Positions 25,227-33,223 of a stretch of 64,000 nt of DNA are shown here, in pieces. The notes beneath the pieces were generated by a model. The model did not search any database, had not been told where the DNA came from, and worked only from the letters and a program-made list of their open reading frames with translations. The stretch is taken from contig OZ243045.1 of the NCBI GenBank assembly GCA_965212125.1, positions 1,116,001 through 1,180,000 on the forward strand, read 5' to 3'. Numbering within the stretch: the stretch's first letter is position 1; each line of letters begins with the position of its first letter. Source of the stretch: CAYRJD01 sp965212125. GTDB taxonomy: Bacteria; Actinomycetota; Acidimicrobiia; Acidimicrobiales; Poriferisodalaceae. A program made the translations under genes and the position numbers.

Positions 25227-26075
25227 ATGTCTGGATCTGATACTGGCGCGGGTGCCAACAACGTAAGCACCGCCAACTGGGTGCCGCTAGAGGGCGCTAC
25301 CAACGTGCGTGATGTGGGTGGCTGGGCTAGCGCCGACGGCGGGCGAATCCGCACCGGCGCGCTTTACCGGGCGGATCGGTTGAGCAACCTGACGCCAGAC
25401 GACCAAGACGAACTGGCTGGTCGTGGCATTCGCACGGTGGTTGATTTTCGTGCGGCCGATGAAATCAAACGCGACCCTTCGCGTCTCTGGGCTGGTGTAA
25501 CCAACTTTGTTTCGCTACCTATCGCTGAGCGCAACGTTCAACCAACGGCGCTGCTTGACCGCATCTTGGCCGGCCAAATCACCTCTATGAGCGAGCAAGA
25601 AATGCAGCAGGTTTATATGAACCTGCTGCTTGACAACGCAGCGGAGTTTGCTCGCTTTGTAACCCTGGCCGCCGACACGGACAACTGGCCGATGCTTTAT
25701 CACTGCACGGCGGGCAAGGATCGCACCGGCATTGCCACGGCGTTGGTAATGGAGCTGTGCGGCGTGAATCGGTCGCTAGTGCTAGATGAGTACTGCGTTA
25801 CCAACGAGCAGCGCTCCAAGAAACGCATGGCGGAGCTGGCCGATGTGTTTGAGCGGGAAGGCATCAACATGGAAGATGTGAAGCCGCTGCTGACGGCTCC
25901 ACGGGCGGTGCTGGCCGGTGCGCTGGCAACGTTGGACGCCGAGTTTGGGGACACCGCGTTTGCAGGCGCCAAGCTTGCGGGTGCCAGGTTTGCGGGCGCC
26001 GCCGGATTTTTGCTAACTCAGGGCGAGATGGACCCAGCGGTGGCGGACGAGCTGCGAATCAACCTGCTGATCTAG
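25227..26075 (+). CDS. Protein tyrosine/serine phosphatase (Y_phosphatase3 type)
   Basis: 282 residues. NVRDVGGWASADGGRIRTGALYRAD is split over the typical NxRDxGG opening, followed by LYRADRLSNL; the P-loop YHCTAGKDRTGIATA supplies the catalytic Cys and Arg (Cx5R with KDR). This is the family of atypical bacterial phosphatases that includes the mycobacterial PtpB-like proteins, active on phosphotyrosine, phosphoserine or phosphoinositides. A short repeat FAGAKLAGARFAGAA lies near residues 248-262. Start ATG 5 bases after the dehydrogenase stop. Its substrate, and any link to the dehydrogenase, is not shown. Confidence 0.88.
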   Translation: MSGSDTGAGANNVSTANWVPLEGATNVRDVGGWASADGGRIRTGALYRADRLSNLTPDDQDELAGRGIRTVVDFRAADEIKRDPSRLWAGVTNFVSLPIAERNVQPTALLDRILAGQITSMSEQEMQQVYMNLLLDNAAEFARFVTLAADTDNWPMLYHCTAGKDRTGIATALVMELCGVNRSLVLDEYCVTNEQRSKKRMAELADVFEREGINMEDVKPLLTAPRAVLAGALATLDAEFGDTAFAGAKLAGARFAGAAGFLLTQGEMDPAVADELRINLLI

Positions 26076-26095
26076 CTGGCCGACTGACCGGCCCG

Positions 26096-26974
26096 CTAGC
26101 CGTCCAGCACCTCAAAGCGCCAGGCCGACCCTTCGGCAATCAACCGCCCAGCCGTGCGTCCGGCGAAGTGCGTGCCGATAACCAGTCTTCCGTCCGCCCA
26201 GCGCTCGTATGCGTCAAAGCGAGTAGCCGTTGACATGTCTTGCCGCCAATCCGCAGTTGATGCGATATCCGGGTGGGCGAACTGCACCGGGCTGTGCGTC
26301 ATGTCGCCGGTAATGACCGCACACTCACCTTGGGACTCAATCACAACGCTGACGTGCCCAGGGGTGTGCCCCGGTGTCGGCTCAAGCCGCACGCAGGAGT
26401 TGATCGCATAGCCGGGATCAACCAAACGGCTCAGACCCGCATCCACCACTGGCTGAATTGAGTCCTCAAACACGGGACCGAACGTTTGCGGCTCGGTCCG
26501 CCAGTATTCGTATTCCTCTTGCACAAAAAGGTATTCGGCATTCGGAAAAGTCGGCACCCAATCGCCGTCAACCAGGTGCGTGTTCCAGCCCACGTGATCA
26601 ACATGCAAATGCGTACAAACAACAACGTCAATGCCAGCCGGCTCGAACCCGGCCTTTTCGAGCTCGCCCAAGAAGTTCGTGGACAGGCCGCCGAACGGCT
26701 TCGCACCTGGGCGAGACTTGTCGTTGCCCGCGCAGGTATCCACCATCACGGTGCCGTCGGGCGTCTCAACCACCAGGGCATGCAGCGCCAGCTTGAGGCG
26801 CCCATCGTCGGTGACAAAATCCGGGCGCAGCCAATCGTGCTGATCAACAACCTGATCGGCGTCGGGCAACAAAGCCGAAAAGGGCCAGTCCAACTCAATT
26901 TCGGTGATTTTGCTGATGGTTGCGTCACCCACCTGCCATTGCAAGAAGGGGTGAGTGCTGGTGCCAACTGCCAT
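26096..26974 (-). CDS. MBL-fold metallo-hydrolase
   Basis: 292 residues, metallo-beta-lactamase fold with CTHLHVDHVGWNTH as the HxHxDH zinc site, PGHTPGHVSV for the third His and VITGDMTHS for the bridging Asp. The DTCAGNDKSRP segment before the site resembles quorum-quenching lactonase-like and similar hydrolases, but the substrate is not clear. ATG 26974 follows a -10 box by 6 bases. It is divergent from the PGPGW membrane gene, with only 19 bases between starts, so the two promoters overlap. Confidence 0.88.
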   Translation of the reverse strand: MAVGTSTHPFLQWQVGDATISKITEIELDWPFSALLPDADQVVDQHDWLRPDFVTDDGRLKLALHALVVETPDGTVMVDTCAGNDKSRPGAKPFGGLSTNFLGELEKAGFEPAGIDVVVCTHLHVDHVGWNTHLVDGDWVPTFPNAEYLFVQEEYEYWRTEPQTFGPVFEDSIQPVVDAGLSRLVDPGYAINSCVRLEPTPGHTPGHVSVVIESQGECAVITGDMTHSPVQFAHPDIASTADWRQDMSTATRFDAYERWADGRLVIGTHFAGRTAGRLIAEGSAWRFEVLDG

Positions 26975-26980
26975 CAGGGC

Positions 26981-26986
26981 AGAATA
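26981..26986 (-). promoter_or_regulatory. -10 box of the MBL hydrolase gene, leaderless
   Basis: TATTCT on the minus strand ends 6 bases before ATG 26974. It lies between the two divergent starts. Confidence 0.5.
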
Positions 26987-26993
26987 CGGCTAT

Positions 26994-27419
26994 ATGGAGC
27001 CCGACGGCCACGAAGACGAACACCTAGCTGACGAGCATCCGGGTTTCCGAGAATCGGCCATAAGCGCTGAGCTTGAAACCGGCAGGCGTGAGCCGACAAC
27101 TCGCGTTGCGTGGCGGCATGCTCTAACCCGCATCATTCGCATGTCATTTGCGATCTCGCTGATAGTGCTTGGCGGAGCGATGCTTGTGCTGCCCGGTCCC
27201 GGATTGCTGGTGATCTCCATCGGGCTGGGAATTTTGTCGCGTGACGTAGCGTGGGCCGACCGACTTCTTCAGAAGGTTCTTGCGCGCCTGCCGACCAACG
27301 AGCAAGGCAAGCTGCCTCGCTCAACCATCGTCACGATGGTGTTGCTGGCGCTGGCGGGGATCACGTTTTCGGTGGCGTATTGGCTGGGCGACTGGAGCAT
27401 CTTCTTCTGGCGGGACTAG
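26994..27419 (+). CDS. PGPGW-type small membrane protein
   Basis: About 141 residues from ATG 26994; a GTG at 26955 would overlap the divergent MBL gene. The first 45 residues are charged and soluble, then come a hydrophobic segment, the hallmark LPGPGLLVISIGLGIL, a short cytoplasmic stretch and a last membrane segment (ITFSVAYWLGDW region). The PGPGW/TIGR02611 family is found in actinobacteria and has no established function. Its TAG stop shares CTAG (27416-27419) with the stop of the convergent fumarase gene. Confidence 0.8.
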   Translation: MEPDGHEDEHLADEHPGFRESAISAELETGRREPTTRVAWRHALTRIIRMSFAISLIVLGGAMLVLPGPGLLVISIGLGILSRDVAWADRLLQKVLARLPTNEQGKLPRSTIVTMVLLALAGITFSVAYWLGDWSIFFWRD

Positions 27420-29071
27420 CTGATCTCTACCGGCGTGCTGACCTCGGCGTAGAAATCGTTGCCCTTGTCGTCGATTACGACAAACGCGGGGAAGTCTTCC
27501 ACCTCTATCTTCCAGACGGCTTCCATCCCCAGCTCGGGATACTCCAGCACCTCAACGCTGCGGATTGACTTTTGCGCCAGGCGCGCCGCCGGGCCGCCGA
27601 TTGAGCCCAGATAAAACCCGCCGTGCTTGGCGCACGCCTCTACTACCTCGCGCGACCGGTTGCCCTTCGCCAGCATCACCATGCTGCCGCCCGCGGCTTG
27701 GAACTGATCCACGTAAGAGTCCATTCGGCCAGCAGTGGTGGGGCCGAAGCTGCCAGACGCCAAACCCTTGGGCGTCTTGGCTGGCCCGGCGTAATACACC
27801 GGCATATCGGTGAGGTAGCTAGGCATCGGCTCGCCAGCATCGATGCGGTCTTTGATCAAGGCGTGGGCGGTATCGCGCGCCACCACCAGCGTGCCGGTTA
27901 GCGAAAGTCGAGTCTTGACCGGGTATTTGCTCAGTTCGGCTCGGACCTGATCCATCGGCTGGTTCAGGTCAATCTGCACCACGTCATCGGACAACTCGTC
28001 TTGGCTGATCTCGGGCAGATACTTGGCCGGATCGGCTTCAAGCTGCTCCAGGAACACGCCCTCGGCGGTGATTTTGGCTAGCGCCTGACGATCGGCCGAA
28101 CAAGACACCGCAATAGCCACCGGGCAGCTAGCTCCGTGGCGCGGCAGGCGCACCACCCGTACGTCATGGCAGAAATACTTGCCGCCAAACTGCGCGCCTA
28201 TGCCGAACTTATTTGTGAGCTCGTGAATCTCGTGCTCCCATTCCAGATCGCGATAGCCCGAGCCAGATTTTGAGCCTTGCGTCGGCAGCGTGTCTAGGTA
28301 TTTGGCCGACGCGTACTTGGCGGTCTTTAATGCGTATTCGGCCGAGGTGCCGCCGATTACCACGGCCAGGTGATACGGCGGGCAAGCCGAGGTGCCGATC
28401 TTGCGTAGCTCTACGTCTAGGAACTGCAGCAGGCTTGTGGGATTTAGCAGGGCCTTGGTTTGCTGATACAAGAAACTCTTGTTGGCCGAACCGCCGCCCT
28501 TCGCCATAAATACAAGCTCATATTCCAGGGCGCTATCGGGGTGTGGCTCGGCGTAAATCTCAATCTGCGCTGGCAAGTTGTTGGCGGTGTTGACCTCTTC
28601 AAACATTGACTCCGGCGAGAGCTGGGAGTAGCGCAGGTTTGAGGTTTGGTAGGTGTCAAATACGCCGTGACTGATCGCTTCGTGATCGTCGCCGTCGGTG
28701 AGCACGTGCGCACCTTTGTGACCCCAGATGATGGCGGTGCCGGTGTCTTGGCAACCAGGCAGCACGCCGCCGGCTGCGATGTTTGCGTTCTGCAGCAGCT
28801 CAAGCGCCACGAAACGATCGTTGGGCGAGGCTTCGCTGTCTTCCAAGATGGATGCCAGCTGGGTTAGGTGCGCCGGCCGCAGCATGTGCGCAATGTCGTG
28901 CATGGCTTCGGCGGTGAGCATGCGCAGGGCCTGCGTCGGCACTTCTAGGAAGGTGCGGTCGGCAGCGGTGATCGTGCGCACACCGGCTTGTTCTGCGTCA
29001 GCGAGTTGCCTGTATGGGATGTTCTCGTTGTGACTCAGCGGGAGCATCTCTGTGTATGAGAATTCAGCCAT
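27416..29071 (-). CDS. fum: Fumarate hydratase, class I (Fe-S)
   Basis: Hydrates fumarate to malate in the TCA cycle with an oxygen-sensitive 4Fe-4S cluster. 551 residues, the length of single-chain class I enzymes such as E. coli FumA. Cluster cysteines lie in LPGCQDTGTAI, GTSACPPYHLAV and GASCPVAIAVSC; the C-terminal beta domain has GLASGSFGPTTAGRMDSYV and GSIGGPAARL. ATG 29071 follows a -10 box by 6 bases, and that box overlaps the stop of thiQ, so fumarase is probably transcribed separately from the thiamine transporter as well as by readthrough. Confidence 0.95.
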   Translation of the reverse strand: MAEFSYTEMLPLSHNENIPYRQLADAEQAGVRTITAADRTFLEVPTQALRMLTAEAMHDIAHMLRPAHLTQLASILEDSEASPNDRFVALELLQNANIAAGGVLPGCQDTGTAIIWGHKGAHVLTDGDDHEAISHGVFDTYQTSNLRYSQLSPESMFEEVNTANNLPAQIEIYAEPHPDSALEYELVFMAKGGGSANKSFLYQQTKALLNPTSLLQFLDVELRKIGTSACPPYHLAVVIGGTSAEYALKTAKYASAKYLDTLPTQGSKSGSGYRDLEWEHEIHELTNKFGIGAQFGGKYFCHDVRVVRLPRHGASCPVAIAVSCSADRQALAKITAEGVFLEQLEADPAKYLPEISQDELSDDVVQIDLNQPMDQVRAELSKYPVKTRLSLTGTLVVARDTAHALIKDRIDAGEPMPSYLTDMPVYYAGPAKTPKGLASGSFGPTTAGRMDSYVDQFQAAGGSMVMLAKGNRSREVVEACAKHGGFYLGSIGGPAARLAQKSIRSVEVLEYPELGMEAVWKIEVEDFPAFVVIDDKGNDFYAEVSTPVEIS

Positions 29072-29077
29072 ACATTC

Positions 29078-29083
29078 AAGCTA
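29078..29083 (-). promoter_or_regulatory. -10 box of fumarase, leaderless
   Basis: TAGCTT on the minus strand ends 6 bases before ATG 29071. Its first three bases are the TAG stop codon of thiQ. Confidence 0.5.
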
Positions 29084-30178
29084 GCCAACCAGCGGCATTA
29101 GGGCATCGCGAGGAATATTCAAAACCACCTGGCTGCCTTCCGAGATTCCGTGCTGGCTGTGTATCTCAAGGACTATTTGGCTTTGCTTGTCTTGAGTTTG
29201 CCCAGCTTGATTTTGCATCGCCACCGCTAGCTCGTAACGCTCGCCAGCGAAACGACAGCTAACGACGGTGCCGGTCAGCTCGTGCTCAGCCAGCTCGTGC
29301 TCAGCCAGCTCGTGCTCAGCCAGCACAGCGCTCGGCTCTACCAAGCGCACCTCAATCAGGTCGGCTCTAACGCCGACGTGCGTGCAGTTGGCAAAGTCGT
29401 CGGGCCTGTCTTGCTGTGCAATCTGCGCTAGCTGTGGAAACTGCGCCATCGCAAACGTATTGCTGTGCCCCAAAAAGCGTGCCACTTCAACCAGGCCCGG
29501 ATGCGTCCATACCTGCTCGGGCGGCTCAACCATCGGCAACGATCCCTCAAACATGACGGCCAGACGATGCCCCAGCGCAAACGCCTCATCGTGATCGTGG
29601 GTTACATGAATAGCGGTAACGCCCTGGGCTGCCAACAGCGGGCCAAGCTCATCGACCAATCGCTCACGCAGCGGCCGATCAAGCGCGCCGAAGGGCTCAT
29701 CTAATAACAACAAGCTGGGCTGCGGGGCGAGCGAGCGCGCCAAGCCAACCCGCTGGGCTTCGCCGCCAGACAGCGTGGTTACGTCACGCTTTTCAAAACC
29801 CGTCAGCCCGACCAGATTGAGCATCTCCGCTATGCGCGCTTGGCGCTGCGGGCGACTCCACCTTTGCATTCGCAGGCCGAACTCAACATTGCCCGCCACA
29901 TCAAAATGTGGAAACAAAACCTCAGACTGAAACATCAAGCCGATGCCGCGCTCGTCGGGACGCTTGCCGGTCAGGTCTTGCCCGTTCATCAAAACACGGC
30001 CCGACCTAAGCGGCTGCAGGCCGGCGATGGCTCGCAGCAGCGTGCTCTTGCCGCAGCCGGAAGGGCCGAGCAGCACGATCAGCTCGCCTTCATTGACGAC
30101 TAGGTCAACCCCGTTGACGGCGATCTTGTCGTCAAAGGACACGCCAACATCTTCAAGCTGCAACAGCGGACTAGTCAA
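29081..30178 (-). CDS. thiQ: ABC transporter ATP-binding protein, probable thiamine importer
   Basis: 365 residues. Walker A LGPSGCGKSTLL, signature LSGGEAQRVGLARSL, Walker B LLLLDEPFGALD and switch HVTHDHDEA are complete. A C-terminal extension of about 140 residues, probably a TOBE-like regulatory domain, makes it longer than E. coli ThiQ. In it ELAEH is copied three times in a row by a 15-base tandem repeat (29277-29322). Start is TTG 30178, overlapping the thiP stop as TTGA, so translation is coupled. Thiamine as cargo is inferred from the upstream TPP riboswitch and the ThiB-like binding protein; the ATPase alone resembles iron or spermidine importers. Confidence 0.88.
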   Translation of the reverse strand: MTSPLLQLEDVGVSFDDKIAVNGVDLVVNEGELIVLLGPSGCGKSTLLRAIAGLQPLRSGRVLMNGQDLTGKRPDERGIGLMFQSEVLFPHFDVAGNVEFGLRMQRWSRPQRQARIAEMLNLVGLTGFEKRDVTTLSGGEAQRVGLARSLAPQPSLLLLDEPFGALDRPLRERLVDELGPLLAAQGVTAIHVTHDHDEAFALGHRLAVMFEGSLPMVEPPEQVWTHPGLVEVARFLGHSNTFAMAQFPQLAQIAQQDRPDDFANCTHVGVRADLIEVRLVEPSAVLAEHELAEHELAEHELTGTVVSCRFAGERYELAVAMQNQAGQTQDKQSQIVLEIHSQHGISEGSQVVLNIPRDALMPLVG

Positions 30179-31839
30179 AACACTCCCTCATCGGTACGTC
30201 GCAGCCTTTCGATGAGCAGCACTGCGGCGGCGGTGATAACCATCAGCACCACGGCCAATGCCTGCGCTTGGCCTCGCAAGATTTCACCCGGAGTGCCAAG
30301 CAGCCGGAAAAGCACCAGAGGCGCGGTCAAGGTGTCGCCGCCGCGTGGCAGAAAAGCGGTGGCACCAAACTCGCCCAACGAAATAGCGAATGCGAATGCG
30401 GCGCCGACTGCGACCGCTCGCGAAACGATCGGCAGGTCAATCTCACGCCAGATGCGACTTGGGGCCGCCCCCAACACGGATGCCGCCTCGCGCAGCCGCT
30501 GATCGATCGAGCGCAGAGTCGGCACCACGGAGCGAACCACAAACGGCAAACCCACCAGGGCGTGCGTCAGCGGAATGATCCAGCGAGAGGTTCGCAAATC
30601 GAGCGGCGGCTGATCTAACGCCAGCAATATGCCGATGCCGACGGTTACCGCCGACACCCCCAGCGGCAGGGTCAGCACCACGTCAAAGGCCTTCGCAAAC
30701 GGACGTTCGCCGCGCACCGCTACTACCGCGGCGCTCACACCGACGACGGTGGCAATGACGGTCGCCACCACCGCAAAGAGCAGGGAGTTCCCTAATGCCG
30801 TGGCCGCACTGACCGGCAGCAGATCTACGCGCTCGGTCAGCCTGGTGAAGTTGGCAAAGGAGTAGCCGCCGCTTGTCCGAAAGGCCTGCTCGCAAAGAAT
30901 GGCGATTGGTAGCCCAAGCAAAAGCGCCATTACGGCGGCGTTGAGCACGGTCAAACGGCGATTGCGGGGAATGTGTGCCTGTCCGGCCGGTCGGCGGGCC
31001 AGGGAATAACGCCGCTCAAAGCGCGTCGTAAGCGTTACCAATGCCGCTACGGCCACCAGTTGGATTAGCGCCAGAGCCGCGGCGGTGTCAAAGTCGATGC
31101 GGGTGATCGCAAAACGGTAAATCTCGGTTTCCAGCGTGGCGGCGGTGGGGCCGCCCAAGATGAGAATGACCCCGAATGAGGTGAACGAAAAAAGAAAGGT
31201 GATCGCCGCGGCTACCGCAACGGCGGGGCGCAACATCGGCCAGGTGATGTTGGCTAGCACTTGGTGGGGCTTGGCGCCCAGCGCAGCGGCCGCATCGGCG
31301 ACTCTTCTGTCTAGGCCGGCCCACCACGAACCGACCACGCGCACTACCACCGCGTAGTTGAAAAACATGTGCGCTATCAAGATCGCCCAGACGGTGTGGT
31401 GGAACGACACGAGGCTGTTTGCGCCGGACAGCCCGACCCGCTCAAAGGTTGTGTCTAAGGCGCTCGCCACTACCACGGTGGGCAGAACGAACGGCACCGC
31501 TACTGCGGCGCGCAACAGCCGCCGGGCGGATGGGCGCAACCGGGCGAGCATGGCTGCGGCCGGCAGCCCGACCACCAGAGTGAGAATCGTTGATAGCGCG
31601 GCTTGCCAGAACGTGAACCAGATGACGTTTAGATGCGTGGTTGAGCCGAGAATGTCGGGCACACCTGCCAGGCCGTTGACGACCACGGTGAGGACGGGAT
31701 AGACGAAAAACACACCCACGAAAGCGGCCGGAATCAGCGCAATCAGCCCTAGCCCGACCAGGCCCAACCCGATCAGCCTTGGCCGGACGGAGGATTTTGC
31801 AGACGCGCCAGCGGTCTGCCGCACTGCGGTGTCAGGCAT
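30175..31839 (-). CDS. thiP: ABC transporter permease, two fused modules, probable thiamine importer
   Basis: 554 residues with about 12 membrane segments in two homologous halves, as in ThiP and FbpB permeases. Each half has the EAA loop that meets the ATPase: DAAAALGAKPHQVLANITWP near residue 195 and EAASVLGAAPSRIWREIDLP near residue 460. Start ATG 31839, 54 bases after thiB. It passes substrate delivered by ThiB through the membrane with ThiQ supplying energy. The residues lining the pore do not tell thiamine from iron, so the assignment rests on the riboswitch. Confidence 0.9.
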   Translation of the reverse strand: MPDTAVRQTAGASAKSSVRPRLIGLGLVGLGLIALIPAAFVGVFFVYPVLTVVVNGLAGVPDILGSTTHLNVIWFTFWQAALSTILTLVVGLPAAAMLARLRPSARRLLRAAVAVPFVLPTVVVASALDTTFERVGLSGANSLVSFHHTVWAILIAHMFFNYAVVVRVVGSWWAGLDRRVADAAAALGAKPHQVLANITWPMLRPAVAVAAAITFLFSFTSFGVILILGGPTAATLETEIYRFAITRIDFDTAAALALIQLVAVAALVTLTTRFERRYSLARRPAGQAHIPRNRRLTVLNAAVMALLLGLPIAILCEQAFRTSGGYSFANFTRLTERVDLLPVSAATALGNSLLFAVVATVIATVVGVSAAVVAVRGERPFAKAFDVVLTLPLGVSAVTVGIGILLALDQPPLDLRTSRWIIPLTHALVGLPFVVRSVVPTLRSIDQRLREAASVLGAAPSRIWREIDLPIVSRAVAVGAAFAFAISLGEFGATAFLPRGGDTLTAPLVLFRLLGTPGEILRGQAQALAVVLMVITAAAVLLIERLRRTDEGVF

Positions 31840-31893
31840 GGTTATTTAGCGGTGCCTATTTCGCTGCGGTTGAGCTAGCGCGCCAATGCCGAC

Positions 31894-33039
31894 CTAGCGC
31901 AGAACTATCTCCACCCAGCGTTGCGTCCAAGCGTCACGGTTCGCCTCTATTTCGGCCGAGCTCAAGATCAGCGGATCTTCCGGCACGGCTGAGTTGTCTA
32001 CAAAAACCTGCGGCAGCTCGGTGCCTTCAACCACCGGATAAACGAACATATTCAGCGGAATGTCGCTCTGCAGGCGAGGCGAAAGCATGAAGTCGATCAG
32101 CTCTTGCGATGCGGCCACCTCGGTGGTGCCCGCCAAGATGCCAGCGTACTCAATCTGGCGGAAGCAGGTGTCGGTAATAACGCCAGTCGTTGTCAGTCCG
32201 GCAGGTCCCTCTGCAAACATGGCTGTGGCGGGCGGGCTTGACGCATACGACACCACCAAAGGCAGGTCGCCGTCGCCAGCCAGAAACTCTCCGTTGTAGG
32301 CGGAGTTCCAGTCGCTGGTGACGGTAACTCCGTTGGCACGCAGGTCGGCCCAGTACTGCTCCCAGCCGTCGCCGAAGCGCGCAATGGTCGCTAGCAAAAA
32401 GGCAAGCCCGGGCGAAGACGTTTCAGGGTTCTGCACCACAAGCTGGTTGGCGTAGGCGGGATCTCTGAGGTCGTCAAGGCTGGTAGGAGTTGGCGGATAC
32501 GAGCCGATGTCAAAACGGTTTGTCCAGTAGTTGACGCAAACATCGCCGTAGTCAATGGGCGTCACGCGGTACTGCTCGTCAATCTCAAGAACCAGATCTG
32601 GGTCAATGTTGTCTAGGGCGGGAGATTGGTAGGGCACAAAAATGTCCTCGTTTAGCGCACGTGCCAAGAAGGTGTTGTCGATGCCGTAGAGCACGTCGCC
32701 GAGCGGGTTGTCTTTGTTGAGAATGGACTGAGCCACCAGCACGCCGGTGTCGCCTATCGCTAGCTGCTCAACTTTGATGCCCGTTTCACGCGTGAACTGC
32801 GCCAGGGTTGAGGGCGACAAGACGAACGAGTCGTGCGTGATCAACGTAATGGTGGTGTCAGAGAACTTTGTCTCGGTCGTTGCGCCGAAGGATTGATCAT
32901 CGCTGTCGGCAGATTGGCTGGGGGTGTCGTCGGCGGTTTCGGTGCCGCAGGCCGCCGCAAATGTGAGCAGTGCCACTAGCACGAGCAGTGCCTTGAATGG
33001 CTTTCGCGATAATGGCTTTCCCAAAAATCCTTGAAGCAT
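31894..33039 (-). CDS. thiB: Thiamine ABC transporter substrate-binding lipoprotein
   Basis: 381 residues. A basic N-terminus and hydrophobic segment end in lipobox FAAAC near residue 31, followed by an acidic linker. The mature part is a class II binding protein with TLITHDSFVLSPSTLAQF (the ThiB-type opening), TGIKVEQLAIGDTG, GDVLYGIDNTFLARALNEDIF and PIDYGDVCVNYW, which match ThiB proteins. ATG 33039 is set by GGAGGGAG (33048-33055), 8 bases upstream and part of the riboswitch. First gene of thiB-thiP-thiQ. Import of thiamine or thiamine phosphates is expected to be shut off by TPP. Confidence 0.92.
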   Translation of the reverse strand: MLQGFLGKPLSRKPFKALLVLVALLTFAAACGTETADDTPSQSADSDDQSFGATTETKFSDTTITLITHDSFVLSPSTLAQFTRETGIKVEQLAIGDTGVLVAQSILNKDNPLGDVLYGIDNTFLARALNEDIFVPYQSPALDNIDPDLVLEIDEQYRVTPIDYGDVCVNYWTNRFDIGSYPPTPTSLDDLRDPAYANQLVVQNPETSSPGLAFLLATIARFGDGWEQYWADLRANGVTVTSDWNSAYNGEFLAGDGDLPLVVSYASSPPATAMFAEGPAGLTTTGVITDTCFRQIEYAGILAGTTEVAASQELIDFMLSPRLQSDIPLNMFVYPVVEGTELPQVFVDNSAVPEDPLILSSAEIEANRDAWTQRWVEIVLR

Positions 33040-33047
33040 TTACTGTT

Positions 33048-33130
33048 CTCCCTCCGCTGGCATTACCCAGATCAGGTTTGCGGGTCGACGACCAATGGTC
33101 GCCCTCTCAGCCTTTACAGACTCCCCAGAT
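33048..33130 (-). ncRNA. TPP riboswitch (THI element)
   Basis: On the minus strand the leader holds the conserved TPP aptamer blocks in order: GGGGAGTC, CTGAGA (33105-33110), GACCCGCAAACCTGATCTGG and GGTAATGCCAGCGGAGGGA. The aptamer's 3' strand contains the thiB Shine-Dalgarno GGAGGGAG, so ligand binding can hide the ribosome site directly. That points to control of translation start; no T run was seen. Confidence 0.95.
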
Positions 33131-33164
33131 GATTTGTAAAACGGCGTTGCTGCGCCGCACCTAA

Positions 33165-33170
33165 AGGTTA
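33165..33170 (-). promoter_or_regulatory. -10 box of the TPP riboswitch transcript
   Basis: TAACCT on the minus strand, about 40 bases ahead of the aptamer. It is the only TANNNT match in a suitable place between pfkA and the aptamer. Confidence 0.45.
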
Positions 33171-33223
33171 GTGCGGGGCGGGCGGGCGCTGCGTGCGGGA
33201 CGGGTTATTGCGTGCGGGCACGG

